Source: Trematomus loennbergii
Lineage: Eukaryota > Chordata > Actinopteri > Perciformes > Nototheniidae
Direction: 5' to 3'
Length of the DNA stretch: 64,000 bases
Assembly: GCA_012861695.1 (NCBI GenBank)
Contig: JAAOOA010000276.1
Coordinates: forward strand, 1-64,000
The translations under genes were made by a program, and so were the position numbers. Below, in pieces: positions 24,405 through 45,542 of this stretch (positions are counted from its first letter, which is position 1; every line of letters begins with the position of its first letter). Under the pieces are notes generated by a model. That model was not told the DNA's origin. It ran no database searches and worked only from the letters and a program-made list of their open reading frames with translations.

Positions 24405-24527
24405 TTTTTCTTCTTCTTCTCTCTGTTTTTGTAGTGGATTGCAAACAACTTTAAGGTGCATACCGCCACCTACTGTACTCGCCGTGAAGTGGTTTGTGGC
24501 CTAAACCCAAAGCAGAAGAAGAAGAAG
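24405..24527. repeat. Short foldback repeat with TTCTTC/GAAGAA ends
   Basis: About 120 bp begin with TTCTTCTTCTTCT and end with GAAGAAGAAGAAG, with TACCGCCACCTACTG between. The inverted purine/pyrimidine ends suggest a small non-autonomous element. A tract of similar style (GGTGGCGCTGGTA, then GAAGAAGAAG) lies at 29700-29775. Confidence 0.5.
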
Positions 24528-24767
24528 TGACGTCAGCGGCTCATTTGCGTAATCTTCCCTCAGGGAAAAGTACTCCGGTGTGAACACGATCTGTACTAAG
24601 TGCCCTGGGGTAAAAAGTGCCGGGGCACTGAGTGCCGGAACTAAGTACTGCAAAGTACTTGTGTGAACGCGCCTATTGACTAGAGTGGCCGCGATCGCCG
24701 TGAGCACCGCGGCGCAGCCGTAACGCGCCCGTCACACGCCGCAGACGGACCCGGTGGAATCTAGGGG

Positions 24768-25635
24768 CAGAGATGGGGTCGTTACTAAAAAAAAGTAATA
24801 TATTACATATTACATATTACTTTAAAAAAAAAGTAATATATTACACTACTTCGTTACTCTCTACATAAAGTAACTCGTTACTTTACTCGTTACTTTACTC
24901 GTTACTTTACTCGCAGGGCTGGCCCGCCCCTCCCTACAGGCAGATCACGCAGACTGCTAAAGTTTCAAATGTTCTCTTTAGTTCAGTTTCCATTGTCGCA
25001 TAAGACTGATCCAGATAGCTCTGACCATGGCTGTCCTGTCTCCTGCTATCTGTATTTTGCGCAGTATATCTCTGAACGATGCGATGGTGATTCCACTGTG
25101 CAAATGGGCAACATGTTCTCTACTATGAAGGATGCTACAAGCCTGTCCATCTCTGCTTTGGTTACCGGTAATCTTTGCTGCTTCGGAGTCGGCGGCGGCG
25201 CACTCACAACATCCTCACTCTGGGTTCGGGGTCCTTAGCTATTAGCTTCACCTTAGCATGTGTTCTTTGCAGGTGTTTGTTGAGGTTTGACGTGGTGTTT
25301 ACAGCAGTGGATAACAGCTTCTGGCCTGGACACAGTTTGCACCTCACCGTCACATTCTTGTCTATTCTTCGGACGAACTCAAAACAATGGGCATACCTCA
25401 ACCCCTCGAAAGTTATCACTGACTCAGCCATGTTTATGCAGCACTGCACGTGGAGATGTGGACGCGCAAGTCGCGCAGATTACGTACATATAAACCTGCG
25501 GTGGAAACCCCTCTTGTCTGTCAGTGTGATTATGACTGATTTTATAAAAGTAACGAAGTAACGCGTGTCGGGGCAATGTTAGTAACTGTAGTGTGATTAC
25601 TGAATTATAAAAGTAACGCGTTACACCCAACTCTG
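24768..25635. mobile_element. hAT transposon relic with BED-finger fragment
   Basis: TCTAGGGG occurs on both sides (24760-24767 and 25636-25643). Ends are CAGAGATGGG and, inverted, CAGAGTTGGG. On the minus strand, 25449-25204 encodes VRCKLCPGQK and LNKHLQRTHAKV, a BED-type zinc finger (C-x2-C, H-x4-H) as at the N-terminus of hAT transposases. The catalytic region is missing. It landed at the very end of the outer Harbinger-like element. Confidence 0.85.
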
Positions 25636-25756
25636 TCTAGGGGTTACTTTGCCTTTCGCGGCTTTCCTACGAGAGCAGTGAGGGTGAACAAAGAGAGTAG
25701 GTTATATGCCGAACCGTTTCTTTATGTGGAGTCTGATTTAGCCTGATAATCTAGAC

Positions 25757-26791
25757 CAGGGGTGGGGAACCTCCAGCCTCCGGGCCGTATACGGACCGCG
25801 AGACCATTTGGTACGGCCCTCGAGGTAATTTATAAACACACGCAAAAAAGAAAAAAATTTAAGAAATCTAGACCGCAAAAAAATAAAACAAGCGAGTGCC
25901 TATTTTTCCTGGTCAAGGTCAGGGTCCTTGAACACAACATAAGCCTAACGTGTCATCACGTGGTATATGTCTCGTCTGACAGGGGTGTAGTGCTGACGGA
26001 GAGCACCAGAACGCCGCTCCGGCACTTCACAAATTGCAGTACACATAAGGAGCTGTACACATGCCGTAGTTTTTACGTGCTGTGTCTTTAGTTGAAAGCC
26101 CAGTGGTGATCTGTTCATCTGACATACTGATCATACAGTCAATAACTTTGTTGTTATTAGCATCTGGTTAGCTAGCTATGCTAACGAATATAAGAAGCTT
26201 TTTCTGCAACCAGTGAGGTAAAGGCACATGATGATCATTATAGTTAAAAAAAAAGAAGAGAATAAAGAAAACAGGTATAAAATACTATATGACAGTAAAA
26301 AAAAGTTGTTATTAATAAACAAGAATACAGTTTAAAAGGGGAGTGATTTGTAAAATATCCATAAAGAAAAAGAAATCACGCTGTTTCAGATCTCTTCATG
26401 TTGCTCTCAAAGTGCACCAGATTGATGCTTTTAACTTCAACATTTAAAAACAAATCTTCTTGGGGGAGCATGCCCCCCGGACCCCCCTTGAGGAGGTTAG
26501 GTCCCCCCCCCACTTAAATCATGTTCACATGGATAGGAAACTAAATACATTTGTACACATCTTGTGTCCATATCTTTCTGTTTTGGTGGTCATGCCACAC
26601 CGTACACGTGCATGCATGGTAAGATATCTCGATTAAGAGGCTGCTTTTTCTTTGCACAGCATGAAAGAAAGGCCAAATGAATGGGCTGTGATTTTAGTAT
26701 TTTTAAGCAGAGGTCAATAATTTGTACGGCCCTCGGAGGATGTTGAAAAAATTGAAATGGCCCTTGAGAGGAAAAAGGTTCCCCACCCCTG
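25757..26791. mobile_element. hAT-type transposon with perfect 8-bp target duplication
   Basis: ATCTAGAC occurs on both sides (25749-25756 and 26792-26799). Ends are CAGGGGTGGGGAACCT, mirrored by AGGTTCCCCACCCCTG. Subterminal TACGGCCCTCG occurs in the same orientation at both ends. The 1035-bp interior has no convincing transposase. Confidence 0.9.
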
Positions 26792-26799
26792 ATCTAGAC

Positions 26800-28546
26800 T
26801 TTAGCTTGATTAAAGCATATATTAGTATATTTTGTATATGGTTTGTTTTGTCTTGCCCTGACTGTCATTAACATGATTCTGTTGTGTTGATCCTAACCAC
26901 TGTCATTTAACAGTTTTTCTACTATTTTTTTATGAACGTAGCTTGGAAGCCACATGCTTTGAAGCCAGATGTAGTCGCCATTTTAACACCTGTAGTTGAA
27001 ATCTGAAATTAAGTTACTAAAAAATAAAATGTATACGTTTATTTGAGAAGGAAAAAGAATACATCTTTTGCAAATTGATTTCATCTCTCTTATCAGCTTT
27101 GTGCCTTTAAGATCAAGCTAAACTTTCTCAGAATCAGGGCTGGACTGTTAGCACGTATGTGAAGTTTGACCAGTTTATGACAATTTTCATTGGAGTAATA
27201 GAAATATTTTGTTTAACGGCGAGGGATACGTTGTCATGGCAACGGCTTTTGAGGAAAACTCACAAGTGGCACATGGACATGTTGAGGGTCGGACCATTAA
27301 CCATCATCTGAAGACTGGTGCCGTTTGGACGATTTTCCTTTAAGTTGCAAGTATATTCAAAGTGGAGAGTTAGGCTGATTTAAAAAAGAGGAAACATGGA
27401 GCAGAAATGTCCAACATGATGTTTAACTGCCTGAAACAATGAAAGGTGCACGATGGTCCATAGCCTACAGGCCGATGCTGTGTATTTAATGTGGACAAAG
27501 TAAATGTGCAGAGGAATAAAAGGACATGAACAACATAAACTTAATAATGGTGGAACAAGGCTTGTGATGAAAGCATTTAGACGGAATTGCCTGATGACTG
27601 GCTCAGGGAGAAAAATACAAACAGCCTTCACAACCTTTTAGTTGTTGATGTACAGGTAAACAAGTTCATTTTATAATACACGTGCAGACACAGAGCACTC
27701 AGGCAGTCACAATGCAGCTCTGCAGGATGCAAACAGCATTAGCCGGATCTGAGAGTTTCCCACTGGGGGGGATGTCTGGCTTTAATGCTAGGGCTCAGTG
27801 GGGAATTTTTAAATGTTCGCAAGTGCACTAAAACTGATCAGGTTGTAAAAGATCAAGCTTTCAAATGTTTTTCATAATTATGAATCCATAGGCTGATTAT
27901 GACATTTCACACAGATAGAATTATGAAGTGATGACATTTAATATCTGAAAGATCACATGTAAACTGCCCTGAAGCCTCATAATGATGTGAAAAAACACTC
28001 CTGTTCATATTTTAACACCGTAACTCTGCAACACTAGATTACATTTGATCAGATATAAATGTGGTGACACTTATCTTGGGTGCCCACCTTTAAACAGCGG
28101 TATTGTACACATGTCCATTAATTGATCATATGGTTTGGAGTAAACCCTTGCTTATTCCTTGCCTTCCAAAATGATTGTCTGAAAAAGTTATGATGTTCAG
28201 CTCAATCAACCATTGTCAAATTATAATAACATTACAACTCTGGTAAAACTGGATCATGACATAGATGATAACTCGTCCTGAGGTAATTTGGTTCAAAATA
28301 AGCAGGAATGACTTGACTAATCTTTGACCATAAAACATTATGTACATTTGTTTCATCTGTTACATGTGATTCAAAGTAATCTCAGTATCCAAACACCCCC
28401 AACAAGAATATGACTAATAAAGAACGGACATAAAACACTGATGATATCATGATATAGACCAAAACACACCAGAGAGCTCCACAGGAATTCATTCCTGCCT
28501 GTGGCTAATAAACTCATTAACTCTTCCTTCAGAGCGCCAGACTCTC
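26800..28546. other. Gene-free stretch
   Basis: No exon, LINE frame or element ends were recognised. An RFX X-box-like GTTGTCATGGCAAC lies at 27230-27243. Confidence 0.35.
27230..27243 (+). promoter_or_regulatory. RFX X-box-like motif
   Basis: GTTGTCATGGCAAC resembles the paired half-site bound by RFX factors: the GGCAAC half fits fully, the other has one deviation. It is 2.9 kb upstream of C19orf44, outside recognised elements. Function is untested. Confidence 0.25.
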
Positions 28547-28549
28547 TTA

Positions 28550-28876
28550 CGGCCCGTCCACACAGCGGCGTGCGTTTAAGTTTGCCGGCGGGGGGGGCTG
28601 AAACTCGACCAACAACCAATCACATGAATCTCCCGCCCCGAACACACAAGCACGCGGTTTGATTGGCTAGAGCTTGTACTGGCATATGATTCGATTGGCT
28701 GACGCTTCCGCCGAAGCTTAAAAAGTTGAACATTGCTCAACTTTTGCAGCGAGCAACGCTTTTGAAGCTACGCTTCGCTCCCACAATGCAGTTCGGCGAA
28801 ACTTGACGTTACCCCATTCAAAGTGAATGGGCAGAAGCATTGAAGCTTCAACGCACGCCGCTGTGTGGACGAGCCG
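28550..28876. mobile_element. Harbinger-type element of the MADF family, short form (327 bp)
   Basis: Ends are CGGCCCGTCCACACAGCGGC and the inverse GCCGCTGTGTGGACGAGCCG. TTA lies on the left (28547-28549) and TGA on the right (28877-28879), probably a mutated duplication. Subterminal GACGTTACCCCATTCAAAG matches the other copies. The MADF exon is absent. Its size matches the copy at 50064-50391. Confidence 0.75.
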
Positions 28877-28970
28877 TGAGTCAATACACTGGCCCTTGGA
28901 CTTATTTATTCCCTGCAAGCAGATGATCCTATCGTGTATTTATGTCTCCATCGGTGCAATACTGATTTAA

Positions 28971-29356
28971 AGAGGACATATGTATTTTGTGCCTCTACTG
29001 TGAGATGTCTCCATACTTTAATGTTCAAAAAGCTGTTTCTTTTTCTCATACTGCCTGTGCTGCAGCACCTTTTTCCACCCGCTGTCTGAAAGCTGAGCCC
29101 AGTCTGCTCTGATCGGTTAGCTGGGCGGCTCTGTTGTGATTGGTTAACCGCAGAGATCTCCCGCCCCTAAGCCTATCACATACAATGTGTCGGTGGACTA
29201 GCCAATAGAAGCCCAAGTGTTACAGAGTGATGTCACTATGTTACCGGAAAAAACAGGAGTCCAATGGAGGCGTTTTAGGTATGGGTGGGAGGCCTTTGCA
29301 GACCATTCACAAAAAACTATAGGGGGTGGAAACCCCCCAAAACAAACAAGGACCTC
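28971..29356. mobile_element. TTAA-flanked MITE, family C copy 1
   Basis: TTAA lies on both sides (28967-28970 and 29357-29360). Ends are AGAGGACATATG and, inverted, AGAGGTCCTTG. It contains GTGCTGCAGCACC, shared with copies at 32238-32504, 38021-38310 and 42700-42962. Non-coding, 386 bp. Confidence 0.75.
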
Positions 29357-29519
29357 TTAAACATTAGCCTACAATCACTTTGTGCGATAATTTACTATGG
29401 CATTCCTATTTGTTGTGTACATTTTTCAGCATTATTGTTATACTGTTTTTTATATTGAAGTCCCATTCTTTACATATGTATTTGTTCAATGTATACATGA
29501 TATCATTCCCTATCATCTC

Positions 29520-29615
29520 TATATTTATATTCTACAGTGGAAGCCACTGTAGAGCAACCCAATGTCCCCTATGGATCAATAACGTTTTTCTGATTCTGAT
29601 TCCAATTACCTTAGT
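29520..29615 (+). repeat. Possible retroposon 3' end with TTCTGA tail
   Basis: CCCCTATGGATCAATAACG is followed by TTTTTCTGATTCTGATTCC. A short TTCTGA-type tail after such a phrase is common at the 3' end of fish non-LTR elements. No coding part is visible, so assignment is weak. Confidence 0.35.
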
Positions 29616-30112
29616 TATCTTACAAAATACTAATTCTTCAACATACCGTGATTCACTGCAGATTTGTTAAACCATTCCTGTGCTTGGGTCACGTAATGAA
29701 CAGTTGGTGGCGCTGGTACCCGGATGAGGAACTGACATGACCAGTTTATATGAAGAAGAAGAAGAAGAAGAAGGCAGCCGTTCCATGGAGACAAGCGACG
29801 CCTCAGTGGTCGCTATGCAAAAAGTAGGCACTATAAGACCAGAAGTTGGCAAAATTATCAACTGTTTTATGTAACCTAATTCATGCGAAATTCTAGCATG
29901 CTTTGAAATGCCTCGAAAGGAGTTATATGAAGCACATGTGTAATTCAAAGTGCATCGTATATAGTTAGCGTAGCAAGCTAACGCTACTCTCTAAAGCTCG
30001 ATGAAACAGCCCAAAACATGGCGGGCTGCTGTTAAAATAAAGTGTCACATTTCTATCACAGTTATTATGTTACAGTTAGAGAGGCAGCATTAGAAAGAGC
30101 GTCGGTTTAAAG

Positions 30113-42327
<12,215 letters not shown>

Positions 42328-42565
42328 CCGTCCATCTGCTGCTGACCTCCTGGATTACTCTTTTTATACATAATTAAAACATATTTTTCTAATATGGGAA
42401 GAATGTAGAGTATTTGTTGTTCATCAGTCAGAGAACATGCCAAGAAGAATGTAATGCTTTGGTAAAATCACGTCATACAGTTTTAAATGTGTCAATTTGA
42501 AATCATGCAATGTGTGGCCTCTGTGTATGAATGAAGCTGTTTTGTAAATTATTTTTATTTTTTAT

Positions 42566-42571
42566 ATTAAA
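42566..42571 (+). terminator. Candidate polyadenylation signal (ATTAAA) of C19orf44
   Basis: ATTAAA lies about 240 bases after the stop codon. No AATAAA is seen closer to the stop, and family C repeat sequence begins soon after. Confidence 0.4.
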
Positions 42572-42699
42572 AAGAGATGACAACGTCCCTGATGGTTATA
42601 CAGTGTAAATCATCAATTCTGCCACTTTTCGCTTTAAGAAGAAATAATGATTTAACAGTGTTTCACTTCTATGACCTTCATTCTGTTGTGCCTTTTGGG

Positions 42700-42962
42700 G
42701 TTTCCTTTTTCTTAAGTGTCTTATATAGGTTTGTGTGCATGTCAGTGGTCTGCAAAGGCTCGATCCCCTTTGTCCGCACGCCTGAAACGCCTATATTGGA
42801 CTCCTTTGTGTTCTTCCCTAACATAGTGACATCAACACTTACGCTTCTATTGGCTAGCTCTCAAACACAGTACGTGATAGGTGCTGCAGCACAGGCCGTT
42901 TGAGAACAATAAAGAGCTCAAAATACAAATATGAACCTGAAAATGGGCATAATAGGACCCCT
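42700..42962. mobile_element. TTAA MITE, family C copy 4
   Basis: The right end ATAATAGGACCCC precedes TTAA (42963-42966). The centre has GGTGCTGCAGCACAGGC. The left end is eroded. Confidence 0.6.
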
Positions 42963-43149
42963 TTAAGATAAATCCCCAAAGAAGAAATGAAGCATTTAAA
43001 TGATACAACACAAAAGTATTAACTGTAAAAAAGTTAAAGCTCCCATGTCATGCTTTTCCGGTTATTACCCGTCCCCTTGTGTGTTATGTAGCTTTTTCTG
43101 CATGTAAACGGTCTGCAGAGTCACAAACCCTCAAAGTACACCCTGTAGC

Positions 43150-44590
43150 GAGTAAAACTCTAACACAGAAAAGACATTACATTTAGCTGACGCTTTTATC
43201 CAAAGCGACTTACAATAAGTGCATTCGACCAACAAGATACAAACTTGAAGAAAACAGAATCATATAAGTACATCAGGTTTCATAGAGCCAAAACATTTTA
43301 AGTGCTACTCAACTAGCTTTAGATAAGCCAGTCCTTTGTTAGTATATAAGTGCTTTATTAGTCATTCTTTGTTAGTGCTTCTATCGCTCGAAGTGGAGTC
43401 GAAAGAGATGAGTTTTCAGTCTGCGCCAGAAGATGTGTAAGCTTTCTGCTGTCCTGATGTCAATGGGGAGCTCATTCCACCATTGTGGAGCCAGGATAGC
43501 AAACCGACGTGTTTTTGCTGATGGGAACTTGGGTCCCCCTCGCAGTGAGGGTGCAGCGAGCCGTTTGGCTGATGCAGAGCGGAGTGCACGTGCTGGGGTG
43601 TATGGTTTAACCATGTCCTGGATGTAGGAAGGGCCAGATCCATTCACAGCATGGTACGCAAGTACCAGTGTCTTGAAGTGGATTCTAGCAGTTACTGGAA
43701 GCCAGTGAAGGGAGCGGAGGAGCGGCGTGGTGTGGGAACATTTTGGAAGGTTGAAGACTTATACTCTTAGTAAGTGAGGACCATCCAGTTAGGCTATACA
43801 GTGTGCAATGATGAGTCCTATAGCATAGCCTAACTGGATGGTCCTCACTTACTATGCGTAGGATGCAGCACTGGTTTTTATTAATGTATAAAGCCATTTT
43901 AGGTAAGCTTCCACTCTACATATGTGTCAGATTTGCCCCAGTTTGTGACTCTTACAACCTCAGATCCAGTACCTGGATACGGTTCCAGGTTCCTGCTGTG
44001 CGGACTGAGGCTGGAAAAAGGAGTCTTTCTTATTATGGTCCTTGGTCTTGGAATGACCTTCAATCAAGCCTTAAACTGAGGGCACTTGTCTCTATAGCAT
44101 GTTTTAAATTGAAGTTGTCTGAAGTCCTCACCACCAGCTGCTCTTGCAGTAACAGGTAGTGTACTTTTCTTACTGTCCTAATGTGCACAATGTAGTGACT
44201 GCTTTTTCGTCTTTTGTTTTCTTAGTTATGTTCTCTGTATTTTATATGTTTGTGTTATGTGTTATGTGTAACGTTGCTGCCTTCTTGGCCAGGTCAGCAT
44301 TGAAAATGAGATTTTATCTCAATGTTTTTATCTGGTTAAATAAAGGTTAAATAAAAATAAAAATGCAGGTAGACCAGCCAGGAGGGAGTTGCAGTAGTCT
44401 AGGCGTGAGATGACGAGAGCCTGGGCCAGAAGCTGCGTCGCTTTCTGGGTCAGATTGGGACGTATCCTCCTGATGTTGTAAAGAGTGTATCTGCAGACCT
44501 GTCTATGCTGCCCCAGAACGCCTCGTTGGAGATTTCTCTTTTTCAATTGTTTGCTTCCTGGGTTCTGTGACGTGTGAACACTCAAATCAA
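43150..44590 (-). mobile_element. L2-like LINE fragment, interrupted by a Rex1 fragment
   Basis: On the minus strand, 44585-44366 encodes LLAQALVISRLDYCNSLLAG. After the nested insertion, 43763-43381 encodes LHWLPV, YTPARALRSASAKRLAAP and LPIDIRTAESLHIFWRRL, then a stop. The 3' tail at the left includes GACTTACAATAAGTGCATTC. The RT core is missing. Confidence 0.7.
43764..44365 (+). mobile_element. Rex1-like LINE 3' fragment with inverted 5' end
   Basis: From 43826 to 44365 the sequence follows 21100-21620 closely, ending TGGTTAAATAAAGGTTAAAT. The preceding 60 bases (about 43766-43825) are the reverse complement of 21080-21137. This inverted 5' segment is the signature of twin priming during LINE insertion. 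Confidence 0.8.
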
Positions 44591-45366
44591 CAACAAATGA
44601 CCGGATTGGCCCAAATGGACCAATCCGCGGAGCACCTCACACACCAGGATCCCTTGGCTAACTAACAGGGAGTCCCCATTGACTTGCATAGAGCTCCCTG
44701 AATGCTGGTAATAGACGAGTTGGGATGGCGGAGAAATGCTCTCCGCAGACCCATTCTCACAGCGTTTATAAACCTTTTTCTTACTCAATATCAAGCCACA
44801 CTTATTGTTTTTACTTCGGCTGTGAGTGTTTGCGTGTGCTCAGGATGAGTTTCGCTGTATCGCCGCCCGGAAGCTTGTCCGCAGCTCACAGCCGCAGCCG
44901 CAACGAGCAACGAGCAACGAGCAACGAGCAACGTCCCGACCAATCAGAGCACAGTGGGCTCACAGGGAGGGGGGGCAGGAGCTCCAACAAGCCGTTTAGG
45001 ACAGAGAGTGAATACACATACTATACAGAGATGCTGTATGAGAAACCAATGTGAGTTTGGAACATTGAACAATATAAATCTATTCTAGTAGACCTCAACA
45101 ATGGAATTATGATCAGTAGAAATGGCCATGTCATAGGACCTTTAGCTTGACTCCAGACCTTAATAATATCTTTGGTACTCTGAAGTTAGAGAAGGTGTTC
45201 CTATGGCATCGTGGAACAATACAGTATCCTAAATGAAATGTACTTGTTTAGTATTATTCATTCTCGATTTAGATTGAAAAAAAAACAAAACCTGTGGAAC
45301 AATTCCTCACATTGATAAATAATCCACTGGTTAAATAAAGAAGCCTGGAAGTGAAGTAACAAAATG

Positions 45367-45372
45367 TTTATT
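45367..45372 (-). terminator. akr1a1: Polyadenylation signal of akr1a1
   Basis: TTTATT on the plus strand is AATAAA in the sense of akr1a1, about 170 bases after its stop codon. This gives a short 3' UTR. Confidence 0.6.
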
Positions 45373-45542
45373 TAAAATAACACGTACACAGTCATACCAG
45401 ATTCTCCAGAACTCATCACTGACGATAACTTGAAATGTTGTAATGATAGAGCAGGATGTGACATGATCTAAAGACAAACTGCAGGAACATTTAGTAGTGG
45501 TGTGGGTGTAGAAGGCACATATTCAGGTTGCAGTGGGGTTGT

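Larger units (their letters stand above)
15283..24674. mobile_element. PIF/Harbinger transposon relic, opened by an L2 LINE
   Basis: ATT lies on both sides (15280-15282 and 24675-24677). Ends are AGCCGCGTTCACAC and, inverted, AGGCGCGTTCACAC. The left arm carries a decayed Myb/SANT-like exon (about 15584-15790 +, with KRWSDEEVSAW and DRKTSKWYERLDALLGH). The right arm carries transposase sequence on the minus strand (about 24120-24265, RARVVVENAFGRLKGRW), a signature of Harbinger DDE transposases. Both are broken. The L2 at 15920-22985 lies between them. Confidence 0.75.
13766..25643. mobile_element. Outer Harbinger-like element (CCCCTAG family, copy 1), split by nested insertions
   Basis: TTA lies on both sides (13763-13765 and 25644-25646). 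The left end CCCCTAGATTCCACCGGG is mirrored on the right by CCCGGTGGAATC (24750-24761) and CTAGGGG. The right end is visible only after removing the hAT at 24768-25635, which duplicated TCTAGGGG. Further in, GTGTGGTGGAATAGCACCCA (left of the inner Harbinger) joins TTGACTAGAGTGG (right of it), matching the uninterrupted copy 2 near 33815-33855 in reverse. The three-base duplication suggests Harbinger; no own coding sequence is recognised. Confidence 0.7.
43038..45141. mobile_element. TTAA-type element, family D, opened by an L2 and a Rex1 fragment
   Basis: TTAA at 43034-43037 is followed by AGCTCCCATGTCATGC. The right end is the inverse, GCCATGTCATAGGACC, followed by TTTA, one base from TTAA. 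The right arm includes a (CAACGAG)n run near 44898-44931. L2 sequence and a nested Rex1 fragment fill most of the interior. Confidence 0.55.

Noticed and set aside
25762..26091. 109-codon frame in the hAT at 25757
   Set aside because: It starts within the terminal inverted repeat and shows no transposase motif.
45332..45340. Plus-strand AATAAA as a C19orf44 polyadenylation signal
   Set aside because: It is 3 kb past the stop, beyond several repeats, and next to the akr1a1 3' end.
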